A stretch of 20,881 nt of DNA from positions 1 through 20,881 of the forward strand of contig JBFKFP010000037.1 of the NCBI GenBank assembly GCA_041618535.1, in the 5' to 3' direction. This DNA is from SHLJ01 sp041618535. Lineage in GTDB: Bacteria; Bacteroidota; Bacteroidia; Flavobacteriales; Flavobacteriaceae. The notes beneath the pieces are model-generated. The model was given only the letters and a program-made list of their open reading frames with translations. It was not told where the DNA came from and ran no database searches. Below, in pieces: positions 7,294 through 14,772 of the stretch. Made by a program: the position numbers and the translations under genes. The stretch's first letter is position 1; every line of letters begins with the position of its first letter.

Positions 7294-7382
7294 TGTCATT
7301 CAGCCATATTTTTTAGACTCTCGGGTTTGAATTGTTTTATTCCACGGGAATTCATTCATCAATTGATTATATTTACTCATTG

Positions 7383-8276
7383 ATGAGTGCTCAGATTGTT
7401 TGTTTTGGCGAAGTGCTGTGGGATGTGTTTCCCGATCGGCGTAAAATTGGCGGAGCGCCGTTGAATGTGGCGTTGCGACTTTCCTCCTTTGGAAATACGG
7501 TAAGTATGATAAGTAGTGTTGGACATGACCAACCGGGATCTGAAATTCTGGATTTTATAGGTAGCCGCGGGCTGGATTTGAACGCCATTCAAAAAAGCGA
7601 CAAATTTAAGACAGGTGAGGTGCAGGTAACCCTTGACGGTAAGGGATCGGCTTCATATGAAATAGTATTCCCGACAGCTTGGGATGATATTATTTTAACA
7701 GCTGATAATATACGCCTGGTGAAGCAGGCTGATGCCCTGGTCTTCGGGAGCCTGGCGGCAAGGGGCGATACTTCACGGACAACCCTATTTGATCTGATTG
7801 ACCTTGCGGCCTACAGGATTTTTGACATCAACCTGAGGCCCCCCCATTACGATCAGCCGGTCCTGGAGCATCTGATGAATTCTGCAGATTTTATCAAGTT
7901 CAATGATGATGAACTCTTCGAGATCGCTTCCGCAATGAGTTCTAATTACAATTCCCTCGAGCAGAATATAAAGTTTATCGCTGAAAAAACGCGAACGAAA
8001 AGGATATGTGTGACCAAAGGGCGTCATGGCGCGGTCTTGTTTTATGACGGTTCTTTTTTCTATAACAGCGGATACCTTGTTAAGGTGGCTGACACAGTTG
8101 GCGCAGGCGACTCCTTTCTGGCCACGGTCACCCATCATCTGCTTAATGGGAACGACCCCCAGAAAGCCATCGACCATGCCTGTGCGGTAGGTGCTTTGGT
8201 CGCGGGTTCCAAAGGAGCCAATCCTGAAATTAGCGAGGCCCGGATAAGTAACTTCATAAATCCGAAAGCCGATTAA
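7383..8276 (+). CDS. PfkB-family carbohydrate kinase, probable fructokinase
   Basis: A 297-residue cytoplasmic sugar kinase, typical for bacterial fructokinases that convert fructose plus ATP to fructose 6-phosphate. The N-terminal substrate motif is GGAPLNVA (23-30), a form common in ScrK-type fructokinases, followed by FGNTVSMISSVGHDQPG. The PfkB C-terminal signature DTVGAGDSF is at 237-245, with D243 as catalytic base and GAGD forming the anion hole; TKG at 211-213 lies in the ATP-side strand. I start at ATG 7383 (MSAQIVCFGE) because it begins at the first conserved beta strand; an in-frame ATG at 7332 would add 17 residues of no family likeness. A TATATTTA box ends 7 nt before this ATG, so the mRNA may be leaderless. 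It precedes a sodium/sugar symporter and a GH13 enzyme, which fits fructose coming from sucrose or a related disaccharide. Confidence 0.88.
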   Translation: MSAQIVCFGEVLWDVFPDRRKIGGAPLNVALRLSSFGNTVSMISSVGHDQPGSEILDFIGSRGLDLNAIQKSDKFKTGEVQVTLDGKGSASYEIVFPTAWDDIILTADNIRLVKQADALVFGSLAARGDTSRTTLFDLIDLAAYRIFDINLRPPHYDQPVLEHLMNSADFIKFNDDELFEIASAMSSNYNSLEQNIKFIAEKTRTKRICVTKGRHGAVLFYDGSFFYNSGYLVKVADTVGAGDSFLATVTHHLLNGNDPQKAIDHACAVGALVAGSKGANPEISEARISNFINPKAD

Positions 8277-8281
8277 ACAAA

Positions 8282-8334
8282 GTTGATTCAGGAGATCAAC
8301 GTGGCAAAAAATTTTATTCCTATTTTAGTGCCAC
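8282..8334 (+). repeat. Two inverted repeats between fructokinase and symporter genes
   Basis: GTTGAT/ATCAAC (8282-8287/8295-8300, 7-nt loop) is immediately followed by GTGGCA (8301-8306), whose inverse TGCCAC is at 8329-8334 across an AT-rich 22-nt spacer. This fills most of the 79-bp gap. It could tune readthrough, protect an mRNA end or bind a regulator; no T-tract terminator is evident. Confidence 0.35.
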
Positions 8335-8355
8335 TAACTAATAAGACAGCACACT

Positions 8356-10008
8356 ATGCTCTCCGCTATCTCCTTTATTGCCTTTACTGGCCTGGTGGCT
8401 CTTATAGCCTGGTTCTCTACCCGAAAAACCGATGAAAGCACTGCCGATGGTTTTTATCTTGGAGGTCGTTCCCTGGGCGCTGTAACAATAGCCGGATCGC
8501 TTCTCCTGACAAACCTTTCTGCAGAGCAGATAGTAGGATTAAATGCCAATGCATTTTCCGAAGGCTTAATGGTTATGGCCTGGGAAACCCTGGCAGCCAT
8601 TGCTATAATTTTCGCCGCAATCTTCCTTTTACCCAAATACTTGAAATCGGGGATTACCACTATTCCTGAATTCATTGAGGCACGCTTTGACCATCACACC
8701 AAGTCATTGTTGTCATTGTTGTTCCTTGCGGCATACGGGATCGTTTTATTACCTACGGTTCTATATTCCGGCTCCCTTGCATTCAGTACCATGTTCGACC
8801 TTCCGGAGACACTCGGGATAAGCCAGTGGCCGGTAATTTGGATATGCGTCTGGAGTATCGGGATAATCGGGATAATCTATGCGATCTTTGGCGGACTAAA
8901 AGCCGTGGCGGTATCCGATTTGGTTAATGCTATCGGGCTATTGATCGGGGGATTGCTGATCCCGGTTTTCGCCTTAAGGCTGATTGGCGATGGAAATATT
9001 GGCGAAGGGCTTTCCACCCTATGGGAAAGTCACCCCGATAAATTTAAAATGCAGGGAGCTGTAGATTCATCCATTCCGTTCGGAACCGTTTTTACAGGAA
9101 TGATGATAGCACAGATTTATTACTGGGGTACCAACCAGTCTATCTTACAGCGTGTTTTTGCTGCGAAAAATCTTAGAGAGGGGCAAAAAGGAATGATGCT
9201 GGCGGCCCTGGTCAAATTTCTTATCCCTATAGTTGTGGTGCTTCCTGGAATTTTAGCCTGGCATATTTTTGAAGGTAACCTGGAGAATGCAGACCAGGCC
9301 TATCCTGCCCTTGTAAAGGAGGTTTTGCCAGCGGCATTTATGGGATTTTTCGCTGCCGTGCTCTTCGGTGCGGTTTTAAGTTCGTTTAACAGCCTCCTGA
9401 ACAGTAGCGCTACATTATTTGGCTTTGATCTCTATAAAGAGTATTTCAAAAAAGACGCATCAGGCCCCCAGACGGTGCGGGCGGGAAAGACTTTCGGTTT
9501 GATCCTCGGATTGATCTCAATGACCATTGCTCCCTTTATTATCTATGCACCCGATGGCCTATTCCAGTATATCCAGACTGCGCTCGGAAGTTTAAGCACG
9601 CCCATCCTGGCGGTTGTACTAACCGGGGTATTCACAAAAAAAGTACCGGCAATAGGAGCCAAAATTGTAATGATCGGGAGTGTTGCCTTGTACTTGATCA
9701 GTCAGATGATATTAAGCCCGATTTTCGTGGATAAGGCGTTGACTGCCGCAGCAGAACAAGGTATAACCGACCCTAATGTCCTGAGCATTATTGAAGCGGA
9801 AGCCTATCCGCATTACCTGCACGTTATGGGAATGCTTTTCGTGCTCAATATCATTTTTATGCTGATTATGTCAAGGGTTAGACCTAAAAAAGACGAATAC
9901 AAGCCCAAGGTCACGGATCTTATCGATACCACACCATGGAAATATACAATTGTATGCGGGATTGTGATTGCTGTCCTTGTTATCAGCACCTATGTCATCT
10001 TCAATTAA
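8356..10008 (+). CDS. Sodium:solute symporter (SSS), SGLT-like sugar transporter
   Basis: A 550-residue inner-membrane protein with about 13-14 hydrophobic helices, which should import a sugar with Na+. Family signs: YLGGRSLG (34-41) after the first helix, SLLLTNLSAEQIVG (48-61) in the first broken helix, the SGLT signature stretch running from YYWGTNQSILQR (255-266) through VFAAKNLREGQKG (267-279), and SSFNSLLNSS (342-351) in TM8, which matches the Na2-site helix of vSGLT and is followed by FGFDLYKEY. These place it with glucose/galactose-type SSS rather than proline or acetate carriers. The gene is 15 bp upstream of the GH13 alpha-glucosidase, so the two are almost certainly cotranscribed, and the transported solute is probably an alpha-glucoside or its sugar product. 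Substrate inferred, not shown. Confidence 0.9.
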   Translation: MLSAISFIAFTGLVALIAWFSTRKTDESTADGFYLGGRSLGAVTIAGSLLLTNLSAEQIVGLNANAFSEGLMVMAWETLAAIAIIFAAIFLLPKYLKSGITTIPEFIEARFDHHTKSLLSLLFLAAYGIVLLPTVLYSGSLAFSTMFDLPETLGISQWPVIWICVWSIGIIGIIYAIFGGLKAVAVSDLVNAIGLLIGGLLIPVFALRLIGDGNIGEGLSTLWESHPDKFKMQGAVDSSIPFGTVFTGMMIAQIYYWGTNQSILQRVFAAKNLREGQKGMMLAALVKFLIPIVVVLPGILAWHIFEGNLENADQAYPALVKEVLPAAFMGFFAAVLFGAVLSSFNSLLNSSATLFGFDLYKEYFKKDASGPQTVRAGKTFGLILGLISMTIAPFIIYAPDGLFQYIQTALGSLSTPILAVVLTGVFTKKVPAIGAKIVMIGSVALYLISQMILSPIFVDKALTAAAEQGITDPNVLSIIEAEAYPHYLHVMGMLFVLNIIFMLIMSRVRPKKDEYKPKVTDLIDTTPWKYTIVCGIVIAVLVISTYVIFN

Positions 10009-10023
10009 TAGTTCCCGCATTAT

Positions 10024-11685
10024 ATGAATAGAACCTGGTGGAAAGAAGCAGTCGTTTACCAGATCTATCCGAGATCTTTTAAGGATTCCAACGGGAATGG
10101 GGTTGGAGACATTCCCGGGATCATAAGTAAGCTGGACTATATCAAGTCACTTGGAGTGGATATCATCTGGCTTTGTCCGGTATATGAGTCACCAAATGAT
10201 GATAACGGATATGACATTAGTGACTACAGGCGTATTTCTGAAGAATTCGGAGGCGATTCGGCCTTCGAGGAACTGCTATATAAAGTTCATGAGAAAGGGA
10301 TGAAACTGGTGATGGACCTGGTGGTCAATCACTCTTCCGATGAACATAAATGGTTTCTTGAATCGAGGAAATCCAAAGATAATCCTTACAGGGAGTACTA
10401 CTACTGGAAGCCCGGTAAAGATGGCAACCCGCCTAATAACTGGACTTCCTTCTTCAGCGGAAGCACATGGGAATATGATAGACTTACAGACGAATATTAC
10501 CTTCATCTTTTTACAAGGAAACAACCCGACCTTAACTGGGAGAATCCGAAGGTAAGACAGGAGATCTATGATATGATGAATTATTGGTTTAAAAGGGGAA
10601 TTGACGGATTCCGAATGGATGTTATCTCTCTTATATCCAAACGGCTTGATTTTCATGATGCTGAAAACCCTCAGAATTATGAAGAAACCATAAAGGCCTA
10701 TTATGCCAACGGCCCCCGCATACATGAGTTCCTGAAAGAGATGAATAGGGAGGTGCTCAGCAAATACGATATAATGACCGTGGGTGAGGGTCCCGGGATA
10801 TCTCTTGATAATGCCCTGTTGTATGTTGATGAATCCCGAGATGAATTAAACATGGTGTTTCACTTCGATCATATGTTCATCGATAATGGCCCGGCAGGTA
10901 AATATGATCCTGTGGAGATGGATTTCCTGCGCTTTAAAGAGGTTTTTTCTTTATGGGATGCCCGGCTCAAAGGCAGGGGCTGGGGAAGTATCTTTCTGGG
11001 GAACCATGATTTTTCACGCATGGTTTGCCGCTTCGGGAATGATACCAATTTTTGGAAAGAATCCTCTAAAATGCTGGTCATGTTGCTTATGAGCATGAGA
11101 GGAACAGTTTATGTTTATCAGGGGGATGAAATCGGAATGACGAATGTCGCTTTCCCGGATATCGATGATTATAATGATGTCGAAACCCTGAACAGTTGGA
11201 AGGAAGCAAAGGCTCAGGGCAGAGATATGAAGGCTTTTATGAAATTAGTGCACAAACAAAGCCGGGACAATGCCAGGACGCCCATGCAATGGGACTCTAC
11301 TGAAAATGCCGGTTTCACCTCGGGAACACCCTGGTTAAAAGCAAATCCGAATTTCCCCTTTATCAACGTGGCTTCACAGGAGGATGATCCCGATTCTATC
11401 CTGAAATTTTACAGGAAAATGATAACATTCAGAAAGGAAAATCAATGTTTGGTCTATGGTGATTACGCTGATATGGCACCCGAACATGAATCCTTGTTTG
11501 TGTACCAACGGTGGAATGATGAAGAGGAGTTTCTGGTGCTTCTGAATTTTAGCGATGGGGAAACCCCGGTAAACATTGACTGTGATTTTGACAAATATAA
11601 TGTCGGGATTTCAAATTATAATGAGAATTCGTTTAATGGACGCTTATTGCCCTGGCAAGGTTTAATACTTAAAAGAAACCTTTAA
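10024..11685 (+). CDS. Cytoplasmic GH13 alpha-glucosidase (oligo-1,6-glucosidase type)
   Basis: A 553-residue retaining alpha-glucosidase, full length for the oligo-1,6-glucosidase/MalL group; no signal peptide, so it acts in the cytoplasm on imported sugars. It opens with WWKEAVVYQIYPRSF (5-19) and a calcium-loop-like DSNGNGVGD (21-29). Conserved region I is DLVVNH (98-103). Region II GFRMDV (195-200) gives nucleophile D199, region III VGEG gives acid/base E255, and region IV LGNHD gives D329; these numbers coincide with Bacillus oligo-1,6-glucosidase. V200 directly after the nucleophile is the residue linked to alpha-1,6 preference, whereas maltases carry Thr, Ala or Gly. The C-terminal beta domain is present. 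Placed after a sodium symporter and fructokinase, it might also cleave sucrose, trehalulose-type or glycerol-linked glucosides. Its stop codon overlaps the stop of the convergent glpK. Confidence 0.93.
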   Translation: MNRTWWKEAVVYQIYPRSFKDSNGNGVGDIPGIISKLDYIKSLGVDIIWLCPVYESPNDDNGYDISDYRRISEEFGGDSAFEELLYKVHEKGMKLVMDLVVNHSSDEHKWFLESRKSKDNPYREYYYWKPGKDGNPPNNWTSFFSGSTWEYDRLTDEYYLHLFTRKQPDLNWENPKVRQEIYDMMNYWFKRGIDGFRMDVISLISKRLDFHDAENPQNYEETIKAYYANGPRIHEFLKEMNREVLSKYDIMTVGEGPGISLDNALLYVDESRDELNMVFHFDHMFIDNGPAGKYDPVEMDFLRFKEVFSLWDARLKGRGWGSIFLGNHDFSRMVCRFGNDTNFWKESSKMLVMLLMSMRGTVYVYQGDEIGMTNVAFPDIDDYNDVETLNSWKEAKAQGRDMKAFMKLVHKQSRDNARTPMQWDSTENAGFTSGTPWLKANPNFPFINVASQEDDPDSILKFYRKMITFRKENQCLVYGDYADMAPEHESLFVYQRWNDEEEFLVLLNFSDGETPVNIDCDFDKYNVGISNYNENSFNGRLLPWQGLILKRNL

Positions 11686-13175
11686 GAGCTCAACCAGTTT
11701 TTAGACCGGTCAACTGCTTTTTCCCAATTCTGTAGAATTTGATCGGCGTACTGCTCGTTTCCTGGTGAAAAGTTCCGATCAATGCCCCACTGTGTCTCGA
11801 GGTCCTCTATGGAGGAGAAAAAACCGCTTGCCAGACCGGCAAGATATGCCGCGCCCAGGGCAGTGGTTTCCTGGATTTTTGAGCGCACCACCTTAAATCG
11901 GAATAGATCGGATTGAATCTGCATTAGCAGGTTATTGGCAGATGCCCCGCCGTCTACCCGCAGCTCTGTACAGGCTTGCCCTGAGTCAGCCTCCATTGCC
12001 CGCACTATATCGTGAACCTGGCAGGCAATGCCCTCAAGGGTTGCACGAGCAATATGAGCTTGATTTGTACCGCGAGTGAGCCCAAAGAGGGCACCTCTGG
12101 CATAGGGGTCCCAATGTGGTGCGCCCAGGCCGGTTAAGGCCGGGACAAAAACCACCCCGCCATTATCCTTTACAGACGAAGCCAAGGATTCGATCTCCCG
12201 GGCATTCTCGATCAGATTCAGTCCATCCCTTATCCATTGTACTGCAGCACCGCCAACAAAAACACTGCCCTCCAAAGCATATTGGGTTTTACCATCGATG
12301 GCCCAGGCAATTGTGGTCAGAAGTTTGTGCTTAGATCGGATTGGTTTATCCCCCGTATTCATTAGCAGGAAACAACCGGTTCCGTATGTGTTTTTAGCCA
12401 TTCCCTCTTTAATACAGAGCTGGCCGAATAAGGCGGCCTGCTGATCTCCGGCTATTCCGGCGATAGGAATGGGATGTCCCAGGAGTGATTCTTCGGTCTG
12501 GCCGTAAATCTCTGAACTTTCCCTCACTTCAGGCAGGACGCTTTTAGGAATATCAAAAATAGCTAACAGCTCGGCATCCCATCGTAATTCTGTAATATTA
12601 TAGAGCATGGTCCTGCTGGCATTAGATACATCTGTTATGTGAATTTTCCCCCCTGTTAGTTTGTAGACCAACCAGCTGTCAACCGTTCCGAAACATAGTT
12701 GTCCACTTTCTGCTTTTTCCCTGGCTCCCTCCACATGGTCAAGCAGCCATTTTAACTTGGTGGCGGAAAAATAAGCATCAATTACTAACCCCGTCTTCGA
12801 TTGTATTTTTTCTGAATATCCCTTTTCTTTCAGTTCATCGCAAAACGCGGCCGTTCTTCGGTCCTGCCAGACAATGGCATTGGATAACGGCAAACCGGTT
12901 TCACGGTCCCAGATCATGGTAGTTTCACGCTGGTTCGTAATCCCGATAGCATCCACTTCTGAAACGTGCACTCCCTCTTTACTAAGAACATCCTTGATGG
13001 TTCGGAGTTGAGACTCCCAGATATTATTCGGATCATGCTCTACCCAGCCGGGCCTGGGAAAAATCTGCCTGAATTCTTCCCAGGACGTACCACGAATAGC
13101 TCCCACTTTATCAAAAAGGATCGATCTGCTTGATGTTGTGCCCTGGTCAAGAGCCAGAATAAAACGTTTTCTCAT
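11682..13175 (-). CDS. glpK: Glycerol kinase
   Basis: A 497-residue FGGY-family kinase, the usual GlpK length, converting glycerol plus ATP to sn-glycerol 3-phosphate in the cytoplasm. Motifs: phosphate-binding DQGTTSSR at 10-17, substrate-binding NQRET at 81-85, WQDRR at 103-107, GDQQAALFGQ at 243-252 with catalytic base D244 (equivalent to E. coli D245), YGTGCFLLMNTG at 264-275 and the later GGGLGAPHWDPYARG-like FGGY segment (LGAPHWDPYARG). All active-site residues are intact. It is the last gene of the minus-strand operon, 4 bp after glpD, and has no terminator of its own because it runs stop-to-stop into the GH13 gene. The usual partner glpF (glycerol channel) is absent from the operon, which suggests internally released glycerol or a glpF elsewhere. 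Confidence 0.97.
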   Translation of the reverse strand: MRKRFILALDQGTTSSRSILFDKVGAIRGTSWEEFRQIFPRPGWVEHDPNNIWESQLRTIKDVLSKEGVHVSEVDAIGITNQRETTMIWDRETGLPLSNAIVWQDRRTAAFCDELKEKGYSEKIQSKTGLVIDAYFSATKLKWLLDHVEGAREKAESGQLCFGTVDSWLVYKLTGGKIHITDVSNASRTMLYNITELRWDAELLAIFDIPKSVLPEVRESSEIYGQTEESLLGHPIPIAGIAGDQQAALFGQLCIKEGMAKNTYGTGCFLLMNTGDKPIRSKHKLLTTIAWAIDGKTQYALEGSVFVGGAAVQWIRDGLNLIENAREIESLASSVKDNGGVVFVPALTGLGAPHWDPYARGALFGLTRGTNQAHIARATLEGIACQVHDIVRAMEADSGQACTELRVDGGASANNLLMQIQSDLFRFKVVRSKIQETTALGAAYLAGLASGFFSSIEDLETQWGIDRNFSPGNEQYADQILQNWEKAVDRSKNWLSS

Positions 13176-13179
13176 AACC

Positions 13180-14751
13180 CTATTTTAATAAATACTGGCT
13201 GGCCAGAGACCTGAAAGCAGCCAACTGCTCGTTTTTCCAGGATGAATCATATCCCAGCTCCTCTGCCATAAGATCGGCTACGATTTCAGCAGATTCAGAT
13301 GCTGCTTTGGCATCAAGGAACAAAAGCCTGACACGGCGCGCAAGGACGTCTTCAACAGTTCTCGCCATCTCGGCCCTGACAGCCCAAACAACCTGCGCCC
13401 TGGTAAAAGGATAATCGGGATGAACAGGTTCTGAAAGTGCGTCATTACTTTCGATCAAGGCCTGAAGTTTCTCTGCGTCACTGCCATAGATAGAATAAAC
13501 TCCATTATCCGGATTTGTAGAAAAACCATGGATAGGTAGGGTTCGTGTTATACAGTCCTTAAACGGCAAATTACTTTCTTTCAGAGCAGTGTTGACCACT
13601 TCCTCGGCCATCTGTCTGTAAGTGGTCCATTTTCCGCCAAGAATGGAGATCAACCCGGTTTCAGACACCAGGACCTGATGCCCCCTGGAAATCTCCTTGG
13701 TATTCAATTTATCACCCTCTGGCGCCACCAGGGGCCTCAGGCCGGCAAATACCGATCGGACATCCTTTCTTTCCGGCGTTTTGGTTAAATAATTCGAAGC
13801 TGTGTTCAAAACGAATTCAACCTCATCATCAAGGGCTACCGGTTCATAGCTTGGTTTATCAATTGGTGTGTCAGTGGTGCCAACCACGACCTTCCCATGC
13901 CAGGGAATAGCGAATAAGACCCTTCCGTCACTGGTTTTCGGTATCATCAGGGCTTGATCTCCCGGAAGAAACTCCTGGTCCAGTACAAGATGGATACCCT
14001 GGCTTGGAACGACTTTCAGAGCATGTTTTTTCCTGCCATTCAACTTCAGGATCTTGTTGGCGAAAACACCGGTAGCATTGATAACTATCTTGCTGTAAAC
14101 CTTAATTTCTTCTCCTGTTTCCTCATCCCTGGCAATCACTCCTCTAATTAGGCCGGTTTCATCCTTCAAAAAATCGACGACCTTCATATGGTTTATTACG
14201 GTACCTTCTAGATCAGCGATGGTCTGAGCGAGGTTGATCGCCAACCTGGAGTCATCGAATTGACCGTCCTTATAGATCACCCCGCTTTTGAGGGCATCAT
14301 GATTAAGAGTGATTATTTTTTCCTTTACTTTTTTGCGACTTACCAAATTGGATTTTCCGAGGCTAAGACGGCCCGACAGCAGATCGTAAACTTTTAGGCC
14401 AATCCCATAATAAATTCCTCCCCACCAATCGTAATTGGGAATAACGAACTCCAGATTCCTGAAAAGATGCGGCGCGTTCTTTCTTATTAATCCGCGTTCC
14501 CTGAGGGCTTCGATAACCAGTCTTATATTTCCCTGTGCCAGGTAACGAACACCTCCATGAACAAGTTTGGTACTTCTGCTGGAGGTGCCTTTTGCAAAAT
14601 CGATACCCTCAAAAAGTGCTGTTTTGTATCCCCGGCTTACGGCATCTACCGCGACTCCCAGCCCGCTGGCACCGCCGCCAATAACGATGAAGTCATATTC
14701 GGGAGTTTTCTCGAGTAACTCCAGCATATGCTTTCTAATCATAGCAGTCAT
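13180..14751 (-). CDS. glpD: Aerobic-type glycerol-3-phosphate dehydrogenase (FAD)
   Basis: A 523-residue flavoprotein that oxidises glycerol 3-phosphate to dihydroxyacetone phosphate and passes electrons to the quinone pool at the inner face of the membrane. FAD-binding GGGASG is at 25-30; the family signature SSRSTKLVHGGVRYL spans 57-71; PSQGIHLV (249-256) and LGGKWTTYR (371-379) are further conserved segments; the C-terminal DAO_C-type helical domain (about 395-520) is present. The start at 14751 is followed three codons later by another ATG (14742), which could also serve; the difference is three residues. It lies 21 bp after the trehalase-like gene and 4 bp before glpK, so it works directly downstream of GlpK. 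It is single-subunit GlpD, not the anaerobic GlpABC type. Confidence 0.95.
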   Translation of the reverse strand: MTAMIRKHMLELLEKTPEYDFIVIGGGASGLGVAVDAVSRGYKTALFEGIDFAKGTSSRSTKLVHGGVRYLAQGNIRLVIEALRERGLIRKNAPHLFRNLEFVIPNYDWWGGIYYGIGLKVYDLLSGRLSLGKSNLVSRKKVKEKIITLNHDALKSGVIYKDGQFDDSRLAINLAQTIADLEGTVINHMKVVDFLKDETGLIRGVIARDEETGEEIKVYSKIVINATGVFANKILKLNGRKKHALKVVPSQGIHLVLDQEFLPGDQALMIPKTSDGRVLFAIPWHGKVVVGTTDTPIDKPSYEPVALDDEVEFVLNTASNYLTKTPERKDVRSVFAGLRPLVAPEGDKLNTKEISRGHQVLVSETGLISILGGKWTTYRQMAEEVVNTALKESNLPFKDCITRTLPIHGFSTNPDNGVYSIYGSDAEKLQALIESNDALSEPVHPDYPFTRAQVVWAVRAEMARTVEDVLARRVRLLFLDAKAASESAEIVADLMAEELGYDSSWKNEQLAAFRSLASQYLLK

Positions 14752-14772
14752 TTTTTACATGATGGCGCAAAG

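Noticed and set aside
7332..7382. 17-residue N-terminal extension of the fructokinase
   Set aside because: Family members begin near the IVCFGE strand; the extension has no family likeness and covers the likely promoter region.
7785..8177. 130-codon open frame antisense to the fructokinase
   Set aside because: Covers the PfkB signature on the opposite strand; no motif, no initiation context.
10276..10725. 149-codon open frame antisense to the GH13 gene
   Set aside because: It lies wholly inside a gene with intact catalytic motifs and has no recognisable domain or upstream signal; a codon-bias shadow.
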